From Gordonia sp. PP30 (GTDB lineage Bacteria; Actinomycetota; Actinomycetes; Mycobacteriales; Mycobacteriaceae), in assembly GCF_023100845.1 (NCBI RefSeq), contig NZ_CP095864.1:2480001-2544000 (forward strand): a stretch of 64,000 bases of DNA, given 5' to 3'. The notes beneath the pieces were generated by a model. It had not been told where the DNA came from and did not search any database. It worked only from the letters and a program-made list of their open reading frames with translations. Positions 46,346 to 55,342 of the stretch are shown one piece after another (position 1 is the stretch's first letter; each line of letters begins with the position of its first letter). The position numbers and the translations under genes were made by a program.

Positions 46346-47110
46346 GTGCTCTCCGCCCGCAAACTCGTTCTTGATCTCGCCACTGCGCGACCGGCAGCGG
46401 TGTTTACGATCGCCTCGATGTGTCGTGCCGCCCAGATCGTGGGGATCAGCGAGGCAAGCGTGCGGATGGCGGCGATGAGATTGGCCGACGAAGGCGCACT
46501 GGAACGAGTCGGCCGCGGCGAGTACCGGCTCGATGCCACCGGTCTCAACACCTTTGCCCACGTCGGACACTGGCGGACACGTCTGGCCGGCCTCGTCGAC
46601 TGGGACGGAACATGGATCGGCGCGGACACCTCGACGGCCAGCGGCACTCGCACCCAGCTGCGTCGGATCGAGCGAGAGCTCGATCTCCTCGGATTCACCC
46701 GCTGGCGGGGGTCACTGCTGATGCGCCCGGCCAACCTGGCGGGTGGCGTGCGGACGCTGCGCGAGCTCACCGACACGCGGGTCAGCGTGTTCGGGATCGT
46801 AGATCTCGACGTCCACGATGCCGCGGAGCTGCGGGATTGCTGGGATGTGGCCGCACTGCACCGCAGCCATCGGGAAGTGCGCGCCGAGCTTTCCGCCTCG
46901 CTCGGTAGGCGAAGCAGCCAAGACGATGAGCAATTCGCCCGCGAATCGCTGCCGCTCGGTGCCCGCGCCATCGCCCAGATCATCCATGATCCATTGCTGC
47001 CCACCAGCTTCGACGATCACCACGAACTGCGCGAACTGATCAACGCCACCATCAACTACCAGGACGTCGCCAGCGAGGTATGGGAACAGTTGCTCTGGGC
47101 GACCCCCTGA
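46346..47110 (+). CDS. PaaX-like transcriptional regulator
   Basis: A 254-residue protein. The N-terminal winged helix is VLSARKLVLDLATARPAAVFTIASMCRAAQIVGISEASVRMAAMRLADEGALERVGRGEYRL. The middle and C-terminal parts (WDGTWIGADTSTASGTRTQLRRIERELDLLGFTRWRGSLLMRPANL, and DPLLPTSFDDH) follow the PaaX family, whose members respond to aryl-CoA compounds. It diverges from the ligase/hydratase pair and probably controls it. GTG 46346 is chosen for lack of any closer start; frames further upstream would overlap the hydratase gene. Confidence 0.8.
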   Translation: MLSARKLVLDLATARPAAVFTIASMCRAAQIVGISEASVRMAAMRLADEGALERVGRGEYRLDATGLNTFAHVGHWRTRLAGLVDWDGTWIGADTSTASGTRTQLRRIERELDLLGFTRWRGSLLMRPANLAGGVRTLRELTDTRVSVFGIVDLDVHDAAELRDCWDVAALHRSHREVRAELSASLGRRSSQDDEQFARESLPLGARAIAQIIHDPLLPTSFDDHHELRELINATINYQDVASEVWEQLLWATP

Positions 47111-47227
47111 CACGTTCATGTCATCGGCCACCACTGGTTCTGCACCGACCGGGCGCGCCCGGCAACCTGGGTGTCGCAGATCGAGCATCTACTGCGCCGT
47201 TGGCGGGTTTCGGATGACAAGACAATA

Positions 47228-47259
47228 GCCGCCCCCACCGAATCATCGGTGGGGGCGGC
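47228..47259 (-). terminator. terminator of tRNA-Pro
   Basis: A perfect 14-bp stem (47228-47241 with 47246-47259) with loop ATCA. On the minus strand it is followed by TATTGTCTTGTC. It lies 17 nt past the tRNA 3' end. Confidence 0.85.
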
Positions 47260-47276
47260 ATTCCGAGAATTTCCAG

Positions 47277-47350
<74 letters not shown>

Positions 47351-47414
47351 TTTCCCCTCGCGGGGACGCTCCCCTGCGGGAGCGATGACTACATTAGCGC
47401 ACGACCCCGCCGGA

Positions 47415-47693
47415 TCACGAATCGCCCTTGCGGCGGTCGATCCACACCCAGATCAGGGTCACGATGAGCGCGCCGATCAGCGAGCCGATGATGCCGCTCG
47501 GGCGGAAATGGAAGCCCTCGCCGGCGATCAGGCTGCCGAGCGCACCGCCGACGAACGAGCCGATCACACCCGAACCGAGGGCCATGCCCCAGTTGATCGT
47601 CGACGGCTTGTTGACGCCCAGAATCCACTGGGCCGCCGCGCCGATGAGCATGCCCCACAGGAGGATTCCGATGATGAAGAAGCCGATGTCCAT
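47415..47693 (-). CDS. GlsB/YeaQ/YmgE family small membrane protein
   Basis: A 92-residue protein with three helices: FFIIGILLWGMLIGAAAQWILG, MALGSGVIGSFVGGALGSLIAG and IIGSLIGALIVTLIWVWI. It matches the transglycosylase-associated (YeaQ/YmgE) family, which is stress-linked in several bacteria but of unknown mechanism. It stands alone between tRNA-Pro and der. Confidence 0.88.
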   Translation of the reverse strand: MDIGFFIIGILLWGMLIGAAAQWILGVNKPSTINWGMALGSGVIGSFVGGALGSLIAGEGFHFRPSGIIGSLIGALIVTLIWVWIDRRKGDS

Positions 47694-47744
47694 GGCGGGA
47701 AGTATCGCACAGGCGCACCGGCACCCGGTGCGGCGGGGAAGCCG

Positions 47745-49226
47745 CTACTTGCGCCGCTCCCGCTTGTCACGCACCCGCACGTTGATGCGCACCGGGGAAC
47801 CGTCGAAGCCGAACTCCTCGCGCAGCCGCCGCTCCAGGAACCGCCGGTAACCGGCCTCCAGGAAGCCCGTCGTGAACAGCACGAAGGTCGGCGGGCGCGT
47901 CGCGGCCTGCGTCGCGAACATCACCCGCGGCTGACGCCCACCGCGCACCGGCGGCGGTGTCGCGGCGATGATCTCCTTGAGCCAGTTGTTCAGCTTGCCG
48001 GTCGGGATCCGCTTGTCCCACGACTCCAGCGCCTGCTCCATCGCCGGCACCAGCTTCTGCACCGCACGACCCGTCGTCGCCGAGATGTTGACCCGCCGCG
48101 CCCACGGCACGCGCGACAACTCCCGGTCGATCTCCTTCTCCAGGATGTAGCGGCGATCCTCGTCGACCAGATCCCACTTGTTGAACACGACCACCAGCGC
48201 GCGCCCGCTGTCGACGATCATCGACAGCACCCGCAGATCCTGCTCGGTGATCGGCTGGCTCGCGTCGATCAGCAGCAGTGCCAGCTCAGCCGAGTCGAGC
48301 GCCGCGCGCGTGCGCAGCGACGCGTAGTACTCGTGCCCGCTCGCCGTGCGCACCTTGCGCCGCAGACCGGCCGTGTCGACGAACTGCCACCACTTCCCGT
48401 CCATCTCGATCAGCTCGTCGACGGGGTCGACGGTGGTGCCGGCGACATTGTCGACCACCGAACGTTCTTCTCCGGCAAGACGATTCAGCAGCGAGCTCTT
48501 GCCGACGTTCGGCTTGCCGACCAGCGCGATCCGGCGCGGACCACCGGCCGGGTTCAGCTCGCGCGGCTTCTCCGGCAGCTTCGCCAGGATCAGATCGAGC
48601 AGGTCGCCCGTTCCACGGCCGTGCGACGCCGAGATCATCTGCGGCTCCCCCAGCCCCAGCGACCACAGCACCGCGGCGTCGGCCTCGGCGCGTTCGCTGT
48701 CGACCTTGTTGGCCGCCAGGATCACCGGCGCCTTGGAGCGGCGCAACGTGCGGGCGACGGCCTCGTCGGTCGCCGTGGCACCGACGGTCGCGTCGACCAC
48801 CAGCACGATCACGTCGGCCGACCGCATCGCGTACTCGGCCTGCGCGCTGATCGACTGCTGGAGCCCCTTCGCGTCGGGCTCCCAGCCGCCGGTGTCGGTC
48901 ACCATGAACCGCTTGCCGGTCCAGTTCGCCGGGTACGACACCCGGTCCCGCGTGACGCCCGGAATGTCCTCGACGACGGCCTCGCGCCGCCCCAGGATCC
49001 GGTTCACCAGCGTCGACTTGCCGACGTTCGGCCGCCCGACGATGGCCACCACCGGCAGCGTCTCCTGCAGTTCGGCGTCTTCATCGGAGAGGAAGTCCGA
49101 GAGATCCCACTCCGACTCGTCACTCCAGGTGCCGTCGCCGTCGTAGCCGTCGCCGTCGTGGCCGCCGGTGTCCTCGTGGTTCTGGGCGTCGTCGACGACG
49201 TCGTCGCCGAAGTTCTCGTCAGACAT
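47745..49226 (-). CDS. der: ribosome-assembly GTPase Der (EngA)
   Basis: A 493-residue double GTPase. The first G domain has GRPNVGKST (64-72) and DTGG. The second, after about residue 230, has [18 protein letters not shown] and DTAGL, and a KH-like C-terminal domain follows. An acidic extension of about 55 residues precedes the first domain. It assists 50S subunit assembly. The ATG at 49226 overlaps the cmk stop by 8 nt, as in Rv1713-Rv1712. Confidence 0.96.
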   Translation of the reverse strand: MSDENFGDDVVDDAQNHEDTGGHDGDGYDGDGTWSDESEWDLSDFLSDEDAELQETLPVVAIVGRPNVGKSTLVNRILGRREAVVEDIPGVTRDRVSYPANWTGKRFMVTDTGGWEPDAKGLQQSISAQAEYAMRSADVIVLVVDATVGATATDEAVARTLRRSKAPVILAANKVDSERAEADAAVLWSLGLGEPQMISASHGRGTGDLLDLILAKLPEKPRELNPAGGPRRIALVGKPNVGKSSLLNRLAGEERSVVDNVAGTTVDPVDELIEMDGKWWQFVDTAGLRRKVRTASGHEYYASLRTRAALDSAELALLLIDASQPITEQDLRVLSMIVDSGRALVVVFNKWDLVDEDRRYILEKEIDRELSRVPWARRVNISATTGRAVQKLVPAMEQALESWDKRIPTGKLNNWLKEIIAATPPPVRGGRQPRVMFATQAATRPPTFVLFTTGFLEAGYRRFLERRLREEFGFDGSPVRINVRVRDKRERRK

Positions 49227-49923
49227 CGCGCACTCCGATCCGCTCGCCGACGAGCTCCGTCAGCCGGTCGAGCACTTGATTCAGGGTCAGGTCACTGGTG
49301 TCCACGTGCACCGCGTCGTCCGCGGGCCGCAGCGGGCTCACCGCGCGGGTGGAGTCCAGGTGGTCGCGGCGGTTGACGCTGGCCAGCACCTCGGCGAGGT
49401 CGCTGGGCCGGCCGGCCGCCAGGTTCTGCCGGTGACGGCGCTCCGCGCGCGCCTCCGGGGTGGCCGTCAGGAACACCTTCAGCGCGGCGTTCGGGAAGAC
49501 GACGGTGCCGATGTCGCGGCCCTCGACCACCAGGAACGACGTGTCCGCGTGCGCCCGCTGCAGCGCGACGAGCTTCTCGCGCACGACGGGATTCGCCGAG
49601 ACCGCCGACACCGCGGCGGTCACCTCGTCGGTACGGATCTCCCGCGAGACGTCGTCGTCGCCGAGCCAGACGACGGTCTCGCCGGCCGAGCCCTCGTCGA
49701 GCCGGATCCGGCTCCCGGAGACCACCTCGGCGACTCGGTCGTCGTCATCGGGCGCGACGCCCGCCCGGAGCGCGGCCAGGGTGGCCGCGCGGTACATGGC
49801 GCCGGTGTCGAGGTAGTGGGCGCCCACGCGCTCGGCGAGCCGGCCCGCCACCGTCGACTTGCCGGTGCCCGCCGGGCCGTCGATCGCGACCACGTCCACG
49901 CTGTCGGTCATCGCCGCGGTCAC
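49219..49923 (-). CDS. cmk: cytidylate kinase
   Basis: A 234-residue (d)CMP kinase. It has the P-loop [22 protein letters not shown], then [17 protein letters not shown], and the conserved REKLVALQR and [30 protein letters not shown] 49923 overlaps the rluB stop; ATG 49911 is an equally possible start four codons in. Confidence 0.95.
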   Translation of the reverse strand: MTAAMTDSVDVVAIDGPAGTGKSTVAGRLAERVGAHYLDTGAMYRAATLAALRAGVAPDDDDRVAEVVSGSRIRLDEGSAGETVVWLGDDDVSREIRTDEVTAAVSAVSANPVVREKLVALQRAHADTSFLVVEGRDIGTVVFPNAALKVFLTATPEARAERRHRQNLAAGRPSDLAEVLASVNRRDHLDSTRAVSPLRPADDAVHVDTSDLTLNQVLDRLTELVGERIGVRDV

Positions 49924-50951
49924 ATTCCCACCGCCTTGTACAGTGCCCCGATCTCCTTCGAGTCGAGCGCGCGCATGCTGCCGGGCCGCTGGTTGCCCAG
50001 TGCGATCGGGCCGATGTCGGTGCGCACGAGACGCTGCACCGGGAACCCGACCTCCGCGAGCAGCCGTCGCACGATCCGCTTGCGCCCCTCGTGCAGCACC
50101 AGCCGCAGCAGGGTGCGACCCTCGTGCACCTCCAGCACCGCGAACTCGTCGACGTAGGCGGGGCCGTCGTCCAGTTCGATGCCGTCGCGCAGCGCGCGGC
50201 CGATGCCGCGCGGGAGCTGGCCGCGCACGGTGGCGAGGTAGGTCTTGGGGACCTCGTACGACGGATGCATCAGCCGGTGCGCCAGCTCGCCGTCGTTGGT
50301 GAGCAGGATCAGGCCCTCGGTCTCGGCGTCGAGCCGTCCGACGTGGAACAGTCGCTGCCCACTCATGACGCGCTCGGCGACCAGATCACCGATGCACGGC
50401 CGGCCCTCCTCGTCGCTCATGGTCGACTGCATGCCCCTCGGCTTGTTCAGCGCCAGGTACTGCTTGGTCTCGTCGATCACCACGCGCGCGCCGTCGACCT
50501 TGATGATCGCGGTGTTCGGATCGATGCGCAGGCCCTGCTCGACGACGGTCTGGCCGTCGACCTCGACGCGCCCGGCGGCGATCAGTTCCTCGGCGCCACG
50601 CCGGGAGGCGACACCCGCCGCGGCGAGCACCTTCTGCAGCCGCATGCCGTCGGCGACGTACGTCGCCCCGTCGGCGTCGACCTCGGCGACCTGGTGGCGG
50701 GCGGGTTTGGCGTTGTTCAGGCGGATCCGGCCGGAGGCGACGTCCGGTCGTGAACCCTTGCGATGCGGTTTGCGGCTCGACGGAGTCTGCGCGCCGCGCT
50801 TGACTCCGGCGCTCTTACCTGCGGCTTTCTTCCCGGCGGCCGGCTTGCCCGGCTTCTTTCCGGCCGGCTTCTTCCCTTTGTCACCGGCAGAGCGGGCACG
50901 ACGATCGCCGTCACCCTGTCCCGGTCTGCCGTCTCGGCTAGCGGTTCCCAT
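49920..50951 (-). CDS. rluB: 23S rRNA pseudouridine synthase, RluB type
   Basis: A 343-residue enzyme. The first ~85 residues are a Lys/Ala/Arg-rich tail with repeats such as KKPAGKKPGKPAAGKKAAGK, likely to bind rRNA. An S4 domain follows (MRLQKVLAAAGVASRRGAEELIAAGRVEVDG), then the catalytic domain with HVGRLDAETEGLILLTNDGELAHRL; the Asp in GRLDAETEG is the nucleophile. Position matches Rv1711. Confidence 0.93.
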   Translation of the reverse strand: MGTASRDGRPGQGDGDRRARSAGDKGKKPAGKKPGKPAAGKKAAGKSAGVKRGAQTPSSRKPHRKGSRPDVASGRIRLNNAKPARHQVAEVDADGATYVADGMRLQKVLAAAGVASRRGAEELIAAGRVEVDGQTVVEQGLRIDPNTAIIKVDGARVVIDETKQYLALNKPRGMQSTMSDEEGRPCIGDLVAERVMSGQRLFHVGRLDAETEGLILLTNDGELAHRLMHPSYEVPKTYLATVRGQLPRGIGRALRDGIELDDGPAYVDEFAVLEVHEGRTLLRLVLHEGRKRIVRRLLAEVGFPVQRLVRTDIGPIALGNQRPGSMRALDSKEIGALYKAVGM

Positions 50952-50974
50952 AGTGAAAATCCTTCAGTTGTGTG

Positions 50975-51673
50975 TCATTCCCCGTCGGCGTCGCGCAGGA
51001 CCTCCGCCGAGGTGTCCACGTCTGATTGTGCCGCCTGAGCACTCAGCTTGGCGAATCGCGGATCGTCCAGGAGTTCCTCCCCGAGGTCGTCGATCACGTC
51101 GACGTCGGGCAGCAGCGGCGCCAGGTCGGGCAGTTCGGTCAGCGACGCGAGCCCGAGCCGTTCCAGGAAGAGTTCGGTGGTCTCGTACGTGGTCGCCGTG
51201 GTCTGCGGGTCGGTGCCCGCCTCATTGATGAGGCCGCGGGCCAGCAGCGTCCGCATCACGCCGTCGACGTTCACTCCCCGGATGGCGCTGACCCGCGCGC
51301 GGGTGACGGGCTGGCGGTAGGCGACCACGGCGAGCGTCTCCAGCGCCGCCCGGGTCAACTTGCTGCGTGCGCCGTCGAGCAGCAGATTCTCGACGTACGG
51401 CGCGTACTCCGAACGGGTGTAGTAGCGCCATCCGTCGCCCGCGTAGCGCAGATCGATGCCGCTGCCGGACTCGGTGAGCTCGTCCGCGATCCGCTTGAGC
51501 ATGGTGCGCACCCGCACGCGGTCCTGATCGACGACGGTGGCCAGCTCCTCGGTCGAGATCGGCGAATCCACCACCAGCAGAACAGCTTCCAGCGCGCCGC
51601 GCAGGTGGTCGTCGTCGAGGATGCGACTCCCCTCGTCGTCGATGGTGGGGTCGTGGTCCAGTTGCTCGTTCAC
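50975..51673 (-). CDS. scpB: chromosome-condensation protein ScpB
   Basis: A 232-residue kleisin-associated protein with two winged-helix domains. RGALEAVLLVVDSPISTEELATVVD and LTRAALETLAVVAYRQPVTRARVSAIRGVNVDGVMRTLLARGLI are typical. With ScpA it joins SMC to condense and separate chromosomes. GTG 51673 overlaps the scpA stop (GTGA). Confidence 0.94.
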   Translation of the reverse strand: MNEQLDHDPTIDDEGSRILDDDHLRGALEAVLLVVDSPISTEELATVVDQDRVRVRTMLKRIADELTESGSGIDLRYAGDGWRYYTRSEYAPYVENLLLDGARSKLTRAALETLAVVAYRQPVTRARVSAIRGVNVDGVMRTLLARGLINEAGTDPQTTATTYETTELFLERLGLASLTELPDLAPLLPDVDVIDDLGEELLDDPRFAKLSAQAAQSDVDTSAEVLRDADGE

Positions 51674-52470
51674 CCGTAGTCCTCGGCCTTCTCGATCGCC
51701 TTCTCGATGTCGGTCTCGTCGGCGTCGCCCGTCCAGCCGACGCGGAGCACGCCGAGCGCCTCCTCCTGCTCGAAGGTCACCGCACGCTCCCGGTACAGCT
51801 CCAGGAGCCCGAGAAAGCTCGCGACCACCTCGATGCCGTCGGCGCAGTCGGCGACCAGCTGCCCGAAGGTCAGCATCCCGCCCCGGGCGGCGCGCAGCAG
51901 GACGCTGACCCGCTTGGCCTGCTCGGGCACCGAGACCTGAGAACCGTGCAGGTGGTCGAGGCCGACGGTGGGTTTGGGCTTCGGCGCCATCGCGGCCGCC
52001 GCGATCTCCGCGAACCGCGCCACGTCGACACCCAGCTCCACCTCCGGAAGCAGATCGGAGTAGCGGGCTTCGAGCGACACCGCACGTGGATACCGTTGCA
52101 GCGCAGTCGCTTCTAGCTCGGCGAAGAGCGCCGCGACCTGCTTGTAGGCGCGGTACTGGAGCAGCCGTGCGAACAGCAGATCGCGGGCTTCGAGCAGCGC
52201 GAGGTCTTCGGGGTCGTCGACCTGTCCCGACGGCAGCAGACGGGCCGCTTTCAGGTCGAGGAGCGTCGCCGCGATCACCAGGAACTCGGTGGTCTGCTCC
52301 AGATCGGCGTCGGGACCGAGAGCCTTGGTGTAGGCGATGAAGTCGTCGGTGACGACGTGCAGGGCCACCTCGGTGACGTCGAGCCGGTGCTGACTGATCA
52401 GGTTGAGCAGCAGATCGAACGGGCCGGTGAAGTTGGTGAGCTTCACCTCGAACGGCGCCTGCGTCGACAC
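51670..52470 (-). CDS. scpA: segregation and condensation protein ScpA
   Basis: A 266-residue kleisin. It starts FEVKLTNFTGPFDLLLNLISQHRLDVTEVALHVVTDDFIAY and has a C-terminal winged helix, GGMLTFGQLVADCADGIEVVASFLGLLELYRERAVTFEQEE. The GTG at 52470 lies 2 bp after the parA stop. SMC itself is not in the window. Confidence 0.94.
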   Translation of the reverse strand: MSTQAPFEVKLTNFTGPFDLLLNLISQHRLDVTEVALHVVTDDFIAYTKALGPDADLEQTTEFLVIAATLLDLKAARLLPSGQVDDPEDLALLEARDLLFARLLQYRAYKQVAALFAELEATALQRYPRAVSLEARYSDLLPEVELGVDVARFAEIAAAAMAPKPKPTVGLDHLHGSQVSVPEQAKRVSVLLRAARGGMLTFGQLVADCADGIEVVASFLGLLELYRERAVTFEQEEALGVLRVGWTGDADETDIEKAIEKAEDYG

Positions 52471-52472
52471 GC

Positions 52473-53369
52473 CTACGTCTCGTTGCGGGCGATGACCTCG
52501 CGGGCCAGATCCCGATACGCCTGCGCGCCAGTCGATTTCGGCGCCCACGAGGTGATCGGTTCGCCGGCGACCGAGGTCTCCGGGAAACGGACCGTGCGGT
52601 TGATCACGGTGTCGAAGACGGCGTCGCCGAACACCTCGACCACCCGGGCCATCACCTCGCGCGAGTGCAGCGTGCGGGCGTCGAACATGGTGACGAGGAT
52701 GCCGCCGAGCGTCAGGCGCGGATTGAGCCGGTCGTGCACCTTGTCGATCGTGTCCGTCAGCAAGGCCAGGCCGCGGAGGCTGAAGTACTCGCATTCCATC
52801 GGGATCAGCACGTTGTCGGCGCAGGCCAGCGCGTTGACGGTCAGCAGGCCGAGCGACGGCTGGCAGTCGATGAGGATGTAGTCGTACCGGTCGGCCACCG
52901 GGTGCAGTGCCCGGGCGAGCGCCTGCTCGCGGCCGACCTCGCTGACCAACTGGATCTCCGCGGCCGAGAGGTCGATGTTCGAGGGCAGCAGGTCGAGGCC
53001 GTCCACGCGGGTACCGAGCAGCACGTCGTCGGTCGCCGCGTAGGGCGCCACCAGCAGGTTGTGCACGGTCAGGTCGAGTTCGTGGTGCGGTACTCCCAGA
53101 CCCGCCGACAGCGCCCCTTGCGGATCGAGGTCCACCAGCAGCACCCGCCGGCCCGCCTCGGCGAGCGCGGCGCCCAGGTTGATGGTCGACGTCGTCTTGC
53201 CGACACCGCCCTTCTGGTTGCAAACGGCGACGATCTTCGCCGGGCCGTGACGGTCCACTGGACGAGGGTCGGGGATGTCGCGGTACGGCCGCCCGGTCGG
53301 CCCGAGCACCGGCCCCTCGGCGCCTTCCCGCGGCAGTCGGCCGGTGGAATCGGGCGTAGTCGGGCTCAC
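52473..53369 (-). CDS. parA: ParA/Soj family ATPase
   Basis: A 298-residue deviant-Walker ATPase: VAVCNQKGGVGKTTSTINLGAALAEAGRRVLLVDLDPQGALSAGLG (K53-T60 loop). No parB follows, so this is the Rv1708-like second ParA encoded next to scpAB, not the parA of the origin-proximal parAB locus. A role in chromosome organisation is inferred. The GTG start at 53369 follows an N-terminal Pro-rich extension of about 45 residues in the protein. Confidence 0.9.
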   Translation of the reverse strand: MSPTTPDSTGRLPREGAEGPVLGPTGRPYRDIPDPRPVDRHGPAKIVAVCNQKGGVGKTTSTINLGAALAEAGRRVLLVDLDPQGALSAGLGVPHHELDLTVHNLLVAPYAATDDVLLGTRVDGLDLLPSNIDLSAAEIQLVSEVGREQALARALHPVADRYDYILIDCQPSLGLLTVNALACADNVLIPMECEYFSLRGLALLTDTIDKVHDRLNPRLTLGGILVTMFDARTLHSREVMARVVEVFGDAVFDTVINRTVRFPETSVAGEPITSWAPKSTGAQAYRDLAREVIARNET

Positions 53370-53723
53370 CTGTCCGCTGCTCCTCCCCGGCGAGATCTCG
53401 CCTGACGACCGCGGACGGCACCCGCCCGCTCGTGAATCACTCTCATCGTAGTCGGCGACGACCGGAACCCCGTTGAGGCGCTCCCCCTGGGGGTCGTGCC
53501 GGGCGAGATCGGTTCATACCCGCCGCGTCCGCGATACCCGTTCGCATGCGCGTCATCCGCGAGGGCCGCGAAAGTACCCGCGTGCCGCTTCTTCCGTGCG
53601 GAGGATGAGATCGCCCGGCTACTCGAAAGTAGGTTCTATCAAACTATTGTCTACACATCACGGTGTGTGTATTCTGGGGGTAGGGGAAGAACTATCCGCC
53701 ACCGACCGGAAAGGGGGCCTGCG
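53370..53723 (+). promoter_or_regulatory. intergenic region with DUF222-gene promoter and operator-like palindrome
   Basis: The 354 bp between parA and the DUF222/HNH gene contain no convincing gene. Near its right end TTGTCT (53647-53652) and TATTCT (53670-53675) are separated by 17 bp, a normal sigma-70-like spacing. A palindrome TACACA-N8-TGTGTA (53652-53671) lies between and over them, suitable for a repressor. Confidence 0.55.
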
Positions 53724-55289
53724 ATGAGCGACAACGACACGTTCGACGCCCGCGGTGTCCTGGCCGGTTTGGCGCCGGCCGAGTTGGTGGCGGTGATCGA
53801 TGCCGCCGAGGAATCCCTGGCCAGCGCACCGCTGGGGGCGCTGTCAGAGGACGGGCTTCTCGATCTGCTGGAATCGCGCGAACAGGCCCGCCGCAAAGGT
53901 GTGGCCGTCGACGCCGCACTGTTCGTGGAGATCTCCGATCGTGGCGTGTACCGGCGGGCCGGCTACAACACCATGCACCAACTACTCACCCAGGGCCTGC
54001 GGCTCGGGGACGGTCAGTCCAAGCGACGGCGTGTGACGGCGGCCGGGATCGGCTCGTTCACCGAGTTGACCGGGCAGCGCCGCGATCCGGCGTTCCCGGA
54101 AACCGCACGCGCCGTGGCCGACGGAGCGATCGGCGAGGCGCACGTGATGGTGATCGAGGAGGTGATGGACAAGATTCCCCGGTCGGTCGACCCTGCCGAA
54201 CGGGACAGGGCCGAGGTCATGCTCGCCGCGGCCGCCCGCATTCTGTCCCCGTCCGGGCTGACGATGGTCGGGAACCGGATCCTGGCTCACCTCGACCCCG
54301 ACGGCACGTTGGCCGACGACAAGGACCGCCAGCGGCAGGCGAAATTCCGGCTCTGCGCCCAGGATCGGCAGCTGATGAGCGCGGTGCAGGCCCGGATGAC
54401 CCCGCAGTTGCGCGCCGAGTTCGAGGTCATGTTCACCCAGTGGGCCGCCCCCGGCATGAACAACCCCGACGATCCGGACTCTCCCCACGGGGCGGCCGAT
54501 CAGCCCGGCCTTGACCCGGCTGTCCTGGCCGCGGCGGCTGAACGCGACACCCGACTCCTGGGCCGCCGCCAGCACGACGCGCTGCTGGCATTGCTGGCGT
54601 GGGCGAACGCGCAGTTCTCGTCCGTGAAGCCGGGGAATCTGCGCAATCAGATCGTGGTTACCGTGACCGATGAGGACTTGGCCCGGCAGGCCGGGATCGC
54701 CTGGACCGCGACCGGCACGCGGATGCCGGTGTCAGATCTGGTGAAGATCGCCGCCGACTCCGTCCCGCACCTGGCCGTCTTCTCGAAGGCCACCGGGCAG
54801 CCCCTCTACTTGGGCCGGGCGCATCGGTTGGCGTCGCGGGCACAGCGCCTCGCCGTGTTCGCCCGCGACCGCGGATGCACCGCACCGGGCTGCACCCGCC
54901 CGTTCACCCAGTGCGAGATGCACCACATGCCCGACTGGCAAGACGGCGGCCCCACCGACATCGACCACCTCGGCGGCGCCTGCGGCACACACAACCGCTG
55001 GAACGGCAAACAGCCCGGGGATTGGGAATCCACCGTCCTCACCGACGGCCCCGACAAAGGCCGCGGCGGCTGGCGCCCGGTCGGCCGGGCCGGGCCGTGG
55101 ATCGTCAATCCACTGTTCCATCCGGACAAGCTCCGCGTCGGACCTGATGTTCCGGAAGCAGAACGCACCCCGCCCCCGACGGTCAATCACCGCCTCGGCG
55201 ACACCGACCCACCAGCACGGGCCACGACCCCACCCGCCAACACCGGATCCGGCACCGAAGCCATCCTCGAACGACTCCTGGCAGCCTGA
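53724..55289 (+). CDS. 13E12-type DUF222/HNH endonuclease domain protein
   Basis: A 521-residue protein of the 13E12 repeat family common in Mycobacteriales. The N-terminal DUF222 part spans about residues 15-300, and the C-terminal HNH nuclease motif is RDRGCTAPGCTRPFTQCEMHHMPDWQDGGPTDIDHLGGACGTHNRWN (about 380-430), with paired Cys and the catalytic His residues present. These genes occur in many copies and behave like mobile elements or nuclease-linked repeats, but their role is not known. The ATG is preceded by GGAAAGGGGG. The gene lies between parA and the BREX operon. Confidence 0.88.
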   Translation: MSDNDTFDARGVLAGLAPAELVAVIDAAEESLASAPLGALSEDGLLDLLESREQARRKGVAVDAALFVEISDRGVYRRAGYNTMHQLLTQGLRLGDGQSKRRRVTAAGIGSFTELTGQRRDPAFPETARAVADGAIGEAHVMVIEEVMDKIPRSVDPAERDRAEVMLAAAARILSPSGLTMVGNRILAHLDPDGTLADDKDRQRQAKFRLCAQDRQLMSAVQARMTPQLRAEFEVMFTQWAAPGMNNPDDPDSPHGAADQPGLDPAVLAAAAERDTRLLGRRQHDALLALLAWANAQFSSVKPGNLRNQIVVTVTDEDLARQAGIAWTATGTRMPVSDLVKIAADSVPHLAVFSKATGQPLYLGRAHRLASRAQRLAVFARDRGCTAPGCTRPFTQCEMHHMPDWQDGGPTDIDHLGGACGTHNRWNGKQPGDWESTVLTDGPDKGRGGWRPVGRAGPWIVNPLFHPDKLRVGPDVPEAERTPPPTVNHRLGDTDPPARATTPPANTGSGTEAILERLLAA

Positions 55290-55310
55290 CCACCACCCGC
55301 GTGGTCAGGC
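55284..55310. terminator. hairpin between DUF222/HNH gene and brxL
   Basis: GCCTGACCAC (55284-55293) pairs perfectly with GTGGTCAGGC (55301-55310), with a 7-nt loop. It overlaps the DUF222 gene stop and lies 32 bp from the convergent brxL stop. Confidence 0.5.
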
Positions 55311-55342
55311 CACCGGGCGTGAGAAGACGCGACTCTGTTGGT

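Noticed and set aside
53496-53723. Upstream extension of the DUF222/HNH reading frame
   Set aside because: It covers the promoter-like sequence, and the family starts near MSDNDTFD; ATG 53724 has a purine-rich site before it.
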